Source: Veillonellaceae bacterium (lineage in GTDB: Bacteria; Bacillota; Negativicutes; Veillonellales; Veillonellaceae). From it: a DNA stretch of 64,000 nt. The number at the start of each line of letters is the position of its first letter. Position 1 is the first letter of the stretch. The translations under genes were made by a program, and so were the position numbers. The stretch is from positions 1 to 64,000 of the forward strand of contig CAAFUR010000020.1 of the NCBI GenBank assembly GCA_900766245.1, read 5' to 3'. The notes beneath the pieces were generated by a model. That model searched no databases, was not told where the DNA came from, and saw nothing but the letters and a program-made list of their open reading frames with translations. Shown here piece after piece: positions 43,046-51,375 of the stretch.

Positions 43046-43816
43046 TTAACTTTCAGGTGTTTTAAGAGGGCACCATAAACCTCGGCGGTAGTCGCGTATT
43101 CCAGAAAGGACAACGCGGAGTGCACGCTGTGCGTCAGCTTTTGAGAGGGGCGGGATTCCATCTAATCGATAGGAAATGCCAAGACTTTCATATTTATTAA
43201 CCCCCATGACGTGGTAAGGTAAGCAATCTACGGCTTTCAAATGTTTGAAGGCACCTAGAAAGAAACCAAGCCGATACCAGCGATCGCGATTATCTGTGAT
43301 GGTTGGGACTACCACGTGGCGTACCCAAAAGTCGGTGCCATGCTCATCTACAAATTTAGCGAATGCAAGGACCGCATCATTAGGCTTGCCGGTTAGTGTT
43401 TCGTGTATAGAGGAATCGATCTCTTTCACATCAAGAATGACTAAATCCGTTACATCAAGAAGCAGTTTGTACTCTCTAGCCTGTTCTTGTGTGTAGCAAA
43501 TCCCGCTTGTATCTAAACAAGTATGAATTCCCTTTCCATGAAAGAAAGTAAAGAGTTCGATAATAAAAGGGAGTTGCAACAATGCTTCGCCACCAGTGAC
43601 AGTAATGCCTCCAGTGATATAAAAGTCACGATTCCTTTCAAATTGTGTCCACACATCTGCCACAGTCATCTCTTGGGCATACGTAGAGGGATCCCAAGTG
43701 TCTGGATTATGGCAATAGGCACATCGCAATGGGCAACCTTGGAGGAACAAGACAAATCGCATGCCTGGGCCATCGACAGTACCCATGGTCTCAATGGAAT
43801 GAATGCGACCTACCAT
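43046..43816 (-). CDS. pflA: Pyruvate formate-lyase activating enzyme
   Basis: PflA is the radical-SAM enzyme that installs the glycyl radical on PFL. The cluster motif is CPLRCAYCHNPDTW (CxxxCxxC), the SAM-binding glycine motif is GGITVTGGEALLQ, and LDTSGI and DVTDLVILDVKEID follow. 256 residues is standard. It lies 6 bp after the small glycyl-radical gene with no clear ribosome binding site, so translation probably depends on coupling. The stop of the preceding gene is in the same frame, ruling out an earlier start. Confidence 0.94.
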   Translation of the reverse strand: MVGRIHSIETMGTVDGPGMRFVLFLQGCPLRCAYCHNPDTWDPSTYAQEMTVADVWTQFERNRDFYITGGITVTGGEALLQLPFIIELFTFFHGKGIHTCLDTSGICYTQEQAREYKLLLDVTDLVILDVKEIDSSIHETLTGKPNDAVLAFAKFVDEHGTDFWVRHVVVPTITDNRDRWYRLGFFLGAFKHLKAVDCLPYHVMGVNKYESLGISYRLDGIPPLSKADAQRALRVVLSGIRDYRRGLWCPLKTPES

Positions 43817-43822
43817 AGTGCA

Positions 43823-44062
43823 TTACATGGATTGATGGAATGTACGGGAGATCACTTCGTCTTGTTGAGCTTTTGTCAACTTGTTGAAATGAACAGCGTA
43901 ACCAGAAACACGGATAGTCAATTGTGGATACAATTCAGGATGTTTTTGAGCATCTAATAATGTTTCACGATTGAATACGTTTACGTTTAAATGGTGGCCG
44001 CCTTTTTTGCTGTACCCATCTAACAATTGTACTAAATTATCTACTTGTTGTTCGTTAGTCAT
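43823..44062 (-). CDS. Separate C-terminal glycyl-radical subunit of pyruvate formate-lyase
   Basis: This is a 79-residue protein corresponding to the C-terminal domain of PFL. VDNLVQLLDGY, HHLNVNVFNRETL, YPQLTIRVSGYAVHF (radical site Gly54) and EVISRTFHQSM at the end all match full-length PFL. It has its own ATG behind AAGGAG at complement 44070-44075, embedded in the tail of the large-subunit gene. The architecture resembles GrcA/YfiD, the spare-part domain of E. coli, but here the large subunit lacks this domain altogether. The two must therefore associate to give an active enzyme (inference). Confidence 0.92.
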   Translation of the reverse strand: MTNEQQVDNLVQLLDGYSKKGGHHLNVNVFNRETLLDAQKHPELYPQLTIRVSGYAVHFNKLTKAQQDEVISRTFHQSM

Positions 44063-44064
44063 AT

Positions 44065-46194
44065 TTACTCCTTTTCTTCAGGGAAAGTAACATTTGGCTC
44101 ACGGCAAGCTAGATTTTCACAACCATCGGCTAAGGCATGTTCAATGTTGCCTAGGTCTAAGTCTAAATCTAAGTCGCCTAGTGTCACCATAGACTCTCCG
44201 GATTTACCTAGAGAATCTGGAATAATAGAGAATGTATTAGAAATACCATCGCAACAATCACGCCATGGCATTTTAGCAACAGATGCTAGGGAAGAAATAG
44301 CTCCGTGTTCGTCACGACCATGCATAGGGTTGGCACCTGGAGCAAATGGAATACCTGCTTTACGTCCGTCAGGAGTTGCACCAGTGGCATTACCATATAC
44401 CACATTCGATGTAATGGTTAATAGTGACATAGTTGGCACGGATTGACGATAGGTTGGATGTTTACGAATTTTATTCATAAAGCCAGATACTACCGTAGCC
44501 GCCAAATCATCTACACGATCATCATCATTACCATATTTAGGGAATTCGCCTTCAATTTCAAAATCAATAGCAATGCCATTTTCATCACGAATTGGTTTTA
44601 CTTTCGCATATTTAATAGCAGATAGAGAATCGGCTACTACGGAAAGTCCAGCAATACCTGTGGCAAACCAACGAGTGACTTTACGGTCATGCAATGCCAT
44701 TTCTAATTTTTCGTAGGCATATTTGTCATGCATGTAATGAATGATGTTTAAGGCGTTCACATACACACCTGCTAACCATTCCGTCATATCTTCAAAGCGT
44801 TCCATCACTTCATCGAAGTCAAGGTATTCTGAAGTAATAGGACGGAATTTTGGACCTACTTGTTTTTTCAGCTTTTCATCTACGCCACCATTGATAGCAT
44901 ATAGTAAGGCTTTCGCCAAGTTACAGCGAGCGCCAAAGAATTGCATTTCTTTACCGATACGCATAGGGGATACGCAGCAAGCAATCGCGTAATCATCACC
45001 GGAGTTAGGGCGCATGATTTCGTCGTTCTCATATTGAATGGAAGATGTTGCAATAGAGAGTTTCGCACAGAACTTTTTGAAACCTTCAGGAAGGGAAGGA
45101 GACCAAAGTACTGTTAAGTTTGGTTCAGGAGCAGGACCAAGGTTTTGCAATGTATGTAGGACACGGAATGCCGTTTTAGACACTAATGTACGTCCGTCAG
45201 TGCCCATACCACCGATAGACTCAGTTGTCCATACAGGATCACCAGTAAATAAATTGTTGTATTCATGGATACGAGCAAAACGTACCATACGCAATTTCAT
45301 AATGAAGTGATCCACCATTTCTTGGATTTGTTCTTCTGTATATTTACCAGATTTCAAATCACGTTCTGCGTAGATGTCTAAGAAAGTGGAGTTACGTCCA
45401 ATGGACATAGCTGCTCCGTTTTGTTCTTTGATAGCACCCAAGTAGCCAAAGTACAGCCATTGGATAGCTTCTTTTACATCGGTAGCAGGTTTGGAGATGT
45501 CAAATCCGTAGGACGCTGCCATTTCTTTTAATTCTTTTAAAGAACGGATTTGATCTCGAATTTCTTCGCGGTCACGAATGACATCTGGCATCATATCGCC
45601 CATGGTAATGTTGAATTGATCTTCTTTGTCCTTGATCAAATAATCGATACCATATAAGGCTACACGGCGATAATCACCGATAATTCGGCCGCGACTATAC
45701 GCGTCAGGTAGGCCCGTAATAATGTGAGCGGAGCGAGCAGCTCTCATCTCAGGCGTATATACATCAAATACACCGTCATTGTGTGTCTTACGATGAGTTT
45801 TAAAGAATGCTTCAAGAGTTGGATCCATTTTGTAACCATACTCTTCGATAGCACTTTTAGCAGTTCGTAAACCACCATAAGGGAACATGGCACGTTTTAA
45901 AGGATAATCAGTTTGAAGACCAACGATTTGTTCATCCTCTTTAATAATATATCCAGGGGCATGCGCCGTAATATGAGTTGCTACATCAGTATCTGCATCG
46001 ATAACAGAACCTTTTTGTCGTTCTTCCTCATATAAATCTAATACCCGTTGCCAAAGTCTAGTAGTTCGTTCTGTTGGACCTACTAGAAAAGAATCATCGC
46101 CTACATAAGGCACATAGTTTCGTTGGATAAAATCGCGTACGTCCACGGATTTATCCCATACACCTGTATTGAAGTCTTTCCATGCTTGTTGCAT
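44065..46194 (-). CDS. pflB: Pyruvate formate-lyase large subunit lacking the glycyl-radical domain
   Basis: This protein carries the substrate-binding and thiyl part of PFL, which splits pyruvate with CoA into acetyl-CoA and formate. Catalytic Cys406-Cys407 lie in YAIACCVSPMRIG. WKDFNTGVWDKSVDVRDFIQ at the N-terminus and GLPDAYSRGRIIGDYRRVAL are typical. I chose the ATG at complement 46192-46194, with GGAGG upstream, over a start 45 codons earlier. At 709 residues it stops before the radical domain. After SIIPDSLGK comes a tail of about 45 residues with no counterpart in E. coli PFL, including a (Asp-Leu)4 run and two Cys. The missing domain is the next gene. Confidence 0.94.
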   Translation of the reverse strand: MQQAWKDFNTGVWDKSVDVRDFIQRNYVPYVGDDSFLVGPTERTTRLWQRVLDLYEEERQKGSVIDADTDVATHITAHAPGYIIKEDEQIVGLQTDYPLKRAMFPYGGLRTAKSAIEEYGYKMDPTLEAFFKTHRKTHNDGVFDVYTPEMRAARSAHIITGLPDAYSRGRIIGDYRRVALYGIDYLIKDKEDQFNITMGDMMPDVIRDREEIRDQIRSLKELKEMAASYGFDISKPATDVKEAIQWLYFGYLGAIKEQNGAAMSIGRNSTFLDIYAERDLKSGKYTEEQIQEMVDHFIMKLRMVRFARIHEYNNLFTGDPVWTTESIGGMGTDGRTLVSKTAFRVLHTLQNLGPAPEPNLTVLWSPSLPEGFKKFCAKLSIATSSIQYENDEIMRPNSGDDYAIACCVSPMRIGKEMQFFGARCNLAKALLYAINGGVDEKLKKQVGPKFRPITSEYLDFDEVMERFEDMTEWLAGVYVNALNIIHYMHDKYAYEKLEMALHDRKVTRWFATGIAGLSVVADSLSAIKYAKVKPIRDENGIAIDFEIEGEFPKYGNDDDRVDDLAATVVSGFMNKIRKHPTYRQSVPTMSLLTITSNVVYGNATGATPDGRKAGIPFAPGANPMHGRDEHGAISSLASVAKMPWRDCCDGISNTFSIIPDSLGKSGESMVTLGDLDLDLDLGNIEHALADGCENLACREPNVTFPEEKE

Positions 46195-46242
46195 AATATA
46201 CCTCCAAATACACATTAAAACGCAACCCATAGGGTTAACTTT

Positions 46243-46271
46243 ATTGTAATCTATAATAATTATCATTACAA
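46243..46271 (-). promoter_or_regulatory. pfl promoter with Fur/PerR-like box in the spacer
   Basis: On the minus strand TTGTAA (complement of 46266-46271) and TACAAT (complement of 46243-46248) are exactly 17 bp apart. The spacer contains ATAATTATTAT, the reverse complement of the ATAATAATTAT core found in the katA operator. A Fur-family repressor bound here would block polymerase directly. Confidence 0.65.
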
Positions 46272-46338
46272 TATACTTTTTAGCATGAGTTATATCGTTT
46301 TTGAAAGTAGTGCATGAGTAAATGGTCAAACATTAAAT

Positions 46339-46399
46339 AACGCTATATACAGGATGTAAGATATCTAATAAGGTATATTACAAAGTTGTATATAGCGTT
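46339..46399 (-). terminator. Long hairpin between nadE and pflB
   Basis: AACGCTATATAC (46339-46350) and GTATATAGCGTT (46388-46399) form a perfect 12-bp stem. Inside it, TGTAA (46355-46359) pairs with TTACA (46378-46382). It lies 41 bp past the nadE stop and probably ends that transcript. The T-tract on the minus strand is weak, so another role is possible. Confidence 0.5.
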
Positions 46400-46440
46400 A
46401 CTACAGTATAGATTTATATTTTTAAAATTAAGAAATATAC

Positions 46441-48678
46441 TCACTTTTTAGTGTGGTGATATAGAACTCTCTCTTTAATGATATGGTAAGTACGTGAGAA
46501 ATACGGTTTTAGTTGACTTTCACTTAGATCAGTACCAAAGGCACGTTCACTGATAAGGAACAGCGGCGGAGATTGGATGCGCTTTGCTACAGCTAATCCA
46601 TTAAAAGATTTCCACCAATGTTCGAGGTCGTTGATAAACTGATCTGTAGATGTGAAATAGTGAGAAACAGGGTGTGGCAATCCTAACAGGTGCTCCAATG
46701 TGCCTTTTTCATAGGCACACAAGATATCCTCAGGCGTCAAACGCTGATGAGGCAGTGTATGAGGTGTACCCTCTACGAAGGCACGGAATAAGCAGTCGTG
46801 ATATTCATACTGTAAGGGATCACCTAGTCCTTGCGTTACATCCTGTGCATCGGAAAGCTCTGCACTAGGGACCACATCGATGGATCCTTGAGGAATGACC
46901 TCCCGTTTAAAAATGTATTCATTCATATAACGAGCCAAAGCATAGACATCCGTTTTCCACAGATCCCCTGTTACGGCAAGGAAGCCAGCTAAATCACCGT
47001 ACATCGTAGCATAACCGACAGTGAACTCCGTTTTATTGCCATTGCATGTGAAAGCCCCATTCACAGCGGATGCTATACCAGCTAAGATACGAGATGAACG
47101 ATCACGGGCTTGGATGTTTTCTTTGGCAAGGGTGGATAGCTGTAAGAATGATGTTGTGTTGGATTCACCTTTTGTATTGCATTGCTCATCATAGTTTGTT
47201 GTTTGGTCAGAACTGTATAGCACAGTTTGGCTCACATCTTTTTCAGAAGATACAGTATTTTCCTTTACATTCTGTATAGTTGTTGCATACACATTACCAT
47301 GATGATGTAATTCTGGGGTGACAGGGGTGTTATACTTTGTAAAGCTAGTATTCTCAAGTTGATTAATGGTGGCATTGACACCTTCCTCAATAGGGAATAC
47401 ACCATAATGGCAACCGATGTTCTGTGCTAATTGGTATGCTAAGTCTTTCGTCATGTCAGAGTTGTAACGGCTTGGCATATTGACTAAGTATAAGTTCTCC
47501 GGTGGCAATACAGTGCTGTATAAAGCAGCATTAAGGGCAGAGTCGATACCACCTGAGGCACCGATGACAATGTTCTTGATACCCGTTTGTGCTAAAAATT
47601 GGCGAATGCCGTATTGAAGGGCTTTGAATAGGGTAGGAATATATGCAGGTGTTGTGGCATATGGTTCATTTGTACTATGTGTATCGTCTGTATGATGTGC
47701 ATCATATGTAGTATTGGTCTTATTTACTTCTAAATGAGTAGATAGTATGTTATCTTTGGGATGCTCAATATGATTAGTAGTACTATTACTGGATGAAATC
47801 GGCTGCCACAAGATATCTTTCAATAATGTAGGACGAACTGTATTTTCAAAAGCAGGTACGTCTTCCACAACAGAACCGTTCATGTCATATAAAGCAGAGC
47901 AACCGTCATAGATGCAGATGTTTTTGCCGTTGTTTTGAATTCCCACGTGGTTTGTATAGGCAATAGGAGTATTGTATTGTTTGGCTTGTGCGCTAAATAG
48001 AGCGTGGCGCTGTTCTTGCTTATGAATTGTGTAAGGCGAAGAGGAACAATTCACAATCAGGTCAATATGCAGACCTTTCGCTTTAGCAGATTCTAGCATC
48101 AGCTTAGTCGGACAATCTGGGTAGTGCGTATCCCAGCTATCTTCACAGATAACAGGAGCAATGGTGAAAGAACCTTGACGAGTGGAAAGGGTGAGTGGCT
48201 GATTGATATCAGACAACGATAGATTGTGCTCTTTCACCACCACATTAGCGCTAGTAAAATACCGTGGCTCGTTAAAATATCGATAACATGGCAATAATGT
48301 TTTTATGGTAAATGGATAAGGTTGTGACGGATTAGATACTAATTTACCTTTGGATGCTACATAAAGAGCGTTGTATTTACGAAGACTACCGTCAAGATTG
48401 CGGAGGCTTTCATCAAAACCTATATTGCCAAATATAATCGTAAGGTTGGTGTTTGCCGTGGCTTTCACCAGTTCCTCACCGTAATAGAGACAATCCTTCA
48501 CAAAGGGCACTTGGTCCCACAAGTCTCCAATCATGTACCCACTGAGGCACAATTCTGGAAAGATAAGGATATCCGTGCTTACCGCCTTGGCATAGTCGAT
48601 TGCATGCATCATAGATTGAAAGTTTGTAGCAGGCTCACCAGGGTGCACCTGAATTTGACCAAAAGCAATACGAATCAT
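46441..48678 (-). CDS. nadE: Glutamine-dependent NAD+ synthetase with two insertions
   Basis: This enzyme makes NAD+ from deamido-NAD, ATP and glutamine-derived ammonia. The N-terminal nitrilase-type glutaminase (about 1-285) has catalytic Glu42 in FPELCLSGY and Cys178 in VICEDSW. The synthetase domain (about 345-745) has the ATP loop GASGGIDSALNAAL (373 on) and the C-terminal LLGLPHPVSHYF-type region. At 745 residues it is longer than usual because of two polar, Asn/Thr/His-rich insertions: about 295-345 between the domains, and about 446-515 inside the synthetase domain just before LAKENIQARDRSSRIL. It is monocistronic on the minus strand. Confidence 0.93.
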   Translation of the reverse strand: MIRIAFGQIQVHPGEPATNFQSMMHAIDYAKAVSTDILIFPELCLSGYMIGDLWDQVPFVKDCLYYGEELVKATANTNLTIIFGNIGFDESLRNLDGSLRKYNALYVASKGKLVSNPSQPYPFTIKTLLPCYRYFNEPRYFTSANVVVKEHNLSLSDINQPLTLSTRQGSFTIAPVICEDSWDTHYPDCPTKLMLESAKAKGLHIDLIVNCSSSPYTIHKQEQRHALFSAQAKQYNTPIAYTNHVGIQNNGKNICIYDGCSALYDMNGSVVEDVPAFENTVRPTLLKDILWQPISSSNSTTNHIEHPKDNILSTHLEVNKTNTTYDAHHTDDTHSTNEPYATTPAYIPTLFKALQYGIRQFLAQTGIKNIVIGASGGIDSALNAALYSTVLPPENLYLVNMPSRYNSDMTKDLAYQLAQNIGCHYGVFPIEEGVNATINQLENTSFTKYNTPVTPELHHHGNVYATTIQNVKENTVSSEKDVSQTVLYSSDQTTNYDEQCNTKGESNTTSFLQLSTLAKENIQARDRSSRILAGIASAVNGAFTCNGNKTEFTVGYATMYGDLAGFLAVTGDLWKTDVYALARYMNEYIFKREVIPQGSIDVVPSAELSDAQDVTQGLGDPLQYEYHDCLFRAFVEGTPHTLPHQRLTPEDILCAYEKGTLEHLLGLPHPVSHYFTSTDQFINDLEHWWKSFNGLAVAKRIQSPPLFLISERAFGTDLSESQLKPYFSRTYHIIKERVLYHHTKK

Positions 48679-48827
48679 GGAGAACTCCTTTGTTGTATAG
48701 ATTAACGTGTTGATAGTTGTTGAGTATATTATAGCATTTTATGGATGATTTGTAGTGTGGAAGGAAATGGTGAAAAATTTATAACTGCTAATAATGATAC
48801 TCTATACCCACAAAACTATCCATTCCA

Positions 48828-48836
48828 TGCTATAAT
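48828..48836 (+). promoter_or_regulatory. Extended -10 promoter of the MTA phosphorylase-SAH hydrolase pair
   Basis: TGCTATAAT matches the extended -10 consensus, 46 nt before the start codon. No good -35 is evident. Confidence 0.6.
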
Positions 48837-48881
48837 GAATTCATACAGATATTTTTTCTATCTTTCACAAGGAGGAACAAT

Positions 48882-49676
48882 ATGTCAGCCATTGCTATTA
48901 TTGGTGGTACCGGTGTGTACGACCCAAATATGTTTGAAACTATGACGGAATCTTCGCTTATGACGCCCTATGGTGAGATTCACTATGTGTGTGGTACGTA
49001 TGAAGATAAGACGGTGTATTTCTTAGCTCGTCATGGTCGAGATCATTCGATTCCACCGCATAAGATTAACTATCGTGCTAATATTTGGGGACTTAAAAAA
49101 TTAGGTGTGAAATTCATCGTATCAACTACAGCAGTAGGTTCTTTGGATGAGAACTTTGGACCTGGTCATTTTGTGTTGACCGACCAATTCCTAGACTTTA
49201 CGAAAAACCGGGTGAATACCTTCTACGAAGGCGGCGATCGTCCGGTGGCACATGTGGATGTGACAGAACCATATAGCCCTGAGTTGCGAGGTATTGTAGA
49301 AAGCGCCGCTAAATCCTTAGGCTTAACGGTTCACAATGGGGGCACTTACGTATGTACAGAGGGACCTCGCTTTGAATCTCCTGCTGAAATCCGCATGTAT
49401 GCTATGTTAGGGGGTCAAACAGTGGGTATGACAAACGTACCGGAAGTGACCTTAGCGAATGAAGCGGAAATGGCATATATGACAATTTCCATGGTCACAA
49501 ACTACGCGGCAGGTATTTCTGAATCTGCTTTGACCCATGGCGAAGTGGTAGACATGATGCAACAAATGGCAGAACAATTGCAATCCCTTGTTAAAGAAGT
49601 TATTAAAGGCATCGATGTGAATGCAGACTATCCAGCGCATCATCGTATGGCTGAATATGGTGGCTTTCAATTATAA
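48882..49676 (+). CDS. S-methyl-5'-thioadenosine phosphorylase family protein
   Basis: This purine nucleoside phosphorylase family member has 264 residues. It cleaves methylthioadenosine (or the inosine analogue) with phosphate to free base and methylthioribose-1-phosphate. AIIGGTGVYDP, FLARHGRDHSIPPHKINYRAN (phosphate site), GGTYVCTEGPRFESPAEIRM and MTNVPEVTLANEAEMAY (substrate pocket) fit the MTAP subfamily. Adenosine versus inosine specificity cannot be settled by eye. It sits 32 bp ahead of SAH hydrolase, so the pair probably recycles S-adenosylmethionine by-products. Confidence 0.88.
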   Translation: MSAIAIIGGTGVYDPNMFETMTESSLMTPYGEIHYVCGTYEDKTVYFLARHGRDHSIPPHKINYRANIWGLKKLGVKFIVSTTAVGSLDENFGPGHFVLTDQFLDFTKNRVNTFYEGGDRPVAHVDVTEPYSPELRGIVESAAKSLGLTVHNGGTYVCTEGPRFESPAEIRMYAMLGGQTVGMTNVPEVTLANEAEMAYMTISMVTNYAAGISESALTHGEVVDMMQQMAEQLQSLVKEVIKGIDVNADYPAHHRMAEYGGFQL

Positions 49677-49708
49677 TCTATGGTGAAGAATCTAAAAGGA
49701 GAACTCCA

Positions 49709-50953
49709 ATGCAATCTTTAATTCGAGATATTTCATTAGCCGCTGAAGGTCGTAAAAAAATCGACTGGGTAGCTAATTTCATGCCTACTTTGAACACATT
49801 AGGGGACCGTTTTGAAAAAGAGCAAACTTTCAAAGGTCAAACTATCGTTGTGTCCGTCCATTTAGAGGCGAAAACTGCGTACTTATCTACGGTGTTGCAA
49901 CGTGGTGGTGCAGATGTGATCGTTACAGGTTCCAACCCATTGTCTACGCAAGATGATGTGGCAGCAGGACTGGTAGATATGGGCTTAACTGTATATGCTT
50001 GGTACAATTGTACAGACGAAGAGTATACGATGTTCCTGAACAAAGCACTGGATCATAAACCTCATATCATCATCGATGACGGTGGAGATTTAGTAAGCTT
50101 GTTACATACAACACGAACTGATGCAAAAGAACGTTTGTTGGGCGGTAGTGAAGAAACCACAACAGGTGTACACCGTTTAAAAGCCTTGGCTGAAGCGGAA
50201 CAGTTGACATTCCCAATGATCGCTGTTAACGACTCTAACTGTAAATACTTATTCGACAATCGCTATGGTACTGGCCAATCTGTTTGGGATGGTATTATGC
50301 GCACTACGAACTTAACAGTAACAGGTAAAAATGTGGTGGTTGCTGGTTACGGCTGGTGCGGTAAAGGCGTGGCACTTCGTGCCAAAGGCCTAGGTGCTCA
50401 CGTGTATGTAACAGAAGTAGATCCAATTAAAGCAATCGAGGCTGTATTTGATGGTTTCAAAGTATTACCAATGGTGGAAGCTGCTAAAATTGGCGATATT
50501 TTCTGTACGGTCACAGGCTGTAAAGACGTTATTACAGAAGAGCACTATGCTGTGATGAAAGATCGCGCTGTGCTTTGTAATGCAGGGCATTTCGATTGCG
50601 AAGTAAATGTGAAAGATTTAGAAGCCATGGCTGTATCTCATGAACGAGTGCGTCAGAATATCGAAGCCTACCATATGCAAGACGGTCGTCAATTGTATGT
50701 ACTAGCAGAAGGTCGCCTTGTGAACTTAGCAGCAGGGGATGGACATCCAGCAGAAATTATGGACTTGTCCTTTGCTATGCAGGCATTAGCAGCGGAGTAC
50801 ATCTTACATCATGGGGCAGATATGGCAGATGATGTGCATGTATTACCATATGAAGTAGACGCGGAAATTGCGAAACTGAAATTGCAATCCATGGGCTATG
50901 ACTTAGATACATTGACACAAGAACAGTACGATTATTTGTATACTGTGAATTAA
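49709..50953 (+). CDS. ahcY: Adenosylhomocysteinase (SAH hydrolase) family protein
   Basis: This NAD-dependent enzyme splits S-adenosylhomocysteine into adenosine and homocysteine. At 414 residues it is the short form without the insertion of eukaryotic enzymes. SVHLEAKTAYL, GSNPLSTQDDVAAGL, VNDSNCKYLFDNRYGTGQS, the Rossmann loop VVAGYGWCGKGVALRAKGLG and NAGHFDCEV are all present. S-inosylhomocysteine hydrolase is a close relative that could be confused with it. It follows the phosphorylase gene and precedes a terminator. Confidence 0.9.
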   Translation: MQSLIRDISLAAEGRKKIDWVANFMPTLNTLGDRFEKEQTFKGQTIVVSVHLEAKTAYLSTVLQRGGADVIVTGSNPLSTQDDVAAGLVDMGLTVYAWYNCTDEEYTMFLNKALDHKPHIIIDDGGDLVSLLHTTRTDAKERLLGGSEETTTGVHRLKALAEAEQLTFPMIAVNDSNCKYLFDNRYGTGQSVWDGIMRTTNLTVTGKNVVVAGYGWCGKGVALRAKGLGAHVYVTEVDPIKAIEAVFDGFKVLPMVEAAKIGDIFCTVTGCKDVITEEHYAVMKDRAVLCNAGHFDCEVNVKDLEAMAVSHERVRQNIEAYHMQDGRQLYVLAEGRLVNLAAGDGHPAEIMDLSFAMQALAAEYILHHGADMADDVHVLPYEVDAEIAKLKLQSMGYDLDTLTQEQYDYLYTVN

Positions 50954-51002
50954 TAGTGGTGAAAATTTGTTGATACAAAGTAAATAAAAGTTCAATTGTG
51001 TT

Positions 51003-51042
51003 AAACTGGCGATGAAAATGCTAACTTTCGTCGCCAGTTTTA
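51003..51042 (+). terminator. Terminator after the SAH hydrolase gene
   Basis: AAACTGGCGA (51003-51012) pairs with TCGCCAGTTT (51031-51040), with inner GAAA/TTTC pairing. The remainder of the 422-bp gap, apart from the promoter at 51223, shows nothing recognisable. Confidence 0.8.
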
Positions 51043-51222
51043 ATATGGCAAAGTAGTAGATTGGATCATATTTCTAAAAGGATATAATTGTTATCAGAAC
51101 CTATCTATTCCTATATTTACTATTCAAAAAAGATGTTTGTCCGCCTGATGAATACAAAAATAAGAAAAATATACGCTATGGGTTTACTAAATAAACTCAT
51201 AACTAAATTCTTATATTTATAT

Positions 51223-51252
51223 TTGACAAACTACTCATGTTACATTCATAAT
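51223..51252 (+). promoter_or_regulatory. Putative promoter of the liv operon
   Basis: Consensus TTGACA (51223-51228) and CATAAT (51247-51252) are spaced by 18 bp, giving a leader of about 115 nt before livJ. Confidence 0.65.
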
Positions 51253-51375
51253 AGGAAAGCATAGATTTTCTATAGAGTTATCACTTGTTCTTTAAGCTGA
51301 TAAAGTGAAAAAGGTAAAGATGACTTTCACAGTTAGAAAATCCAAAAGAGGAATTTTAAGAAGGAAGGGTGTAAC

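Noticed and set aside
43823..46194. Split PFL as a sequencing frameshift
   Set aside because: The small gene has its own ribosome binding site and start, and the large gene has a distinct extra tail, so one indel would not restore a normal PFL.
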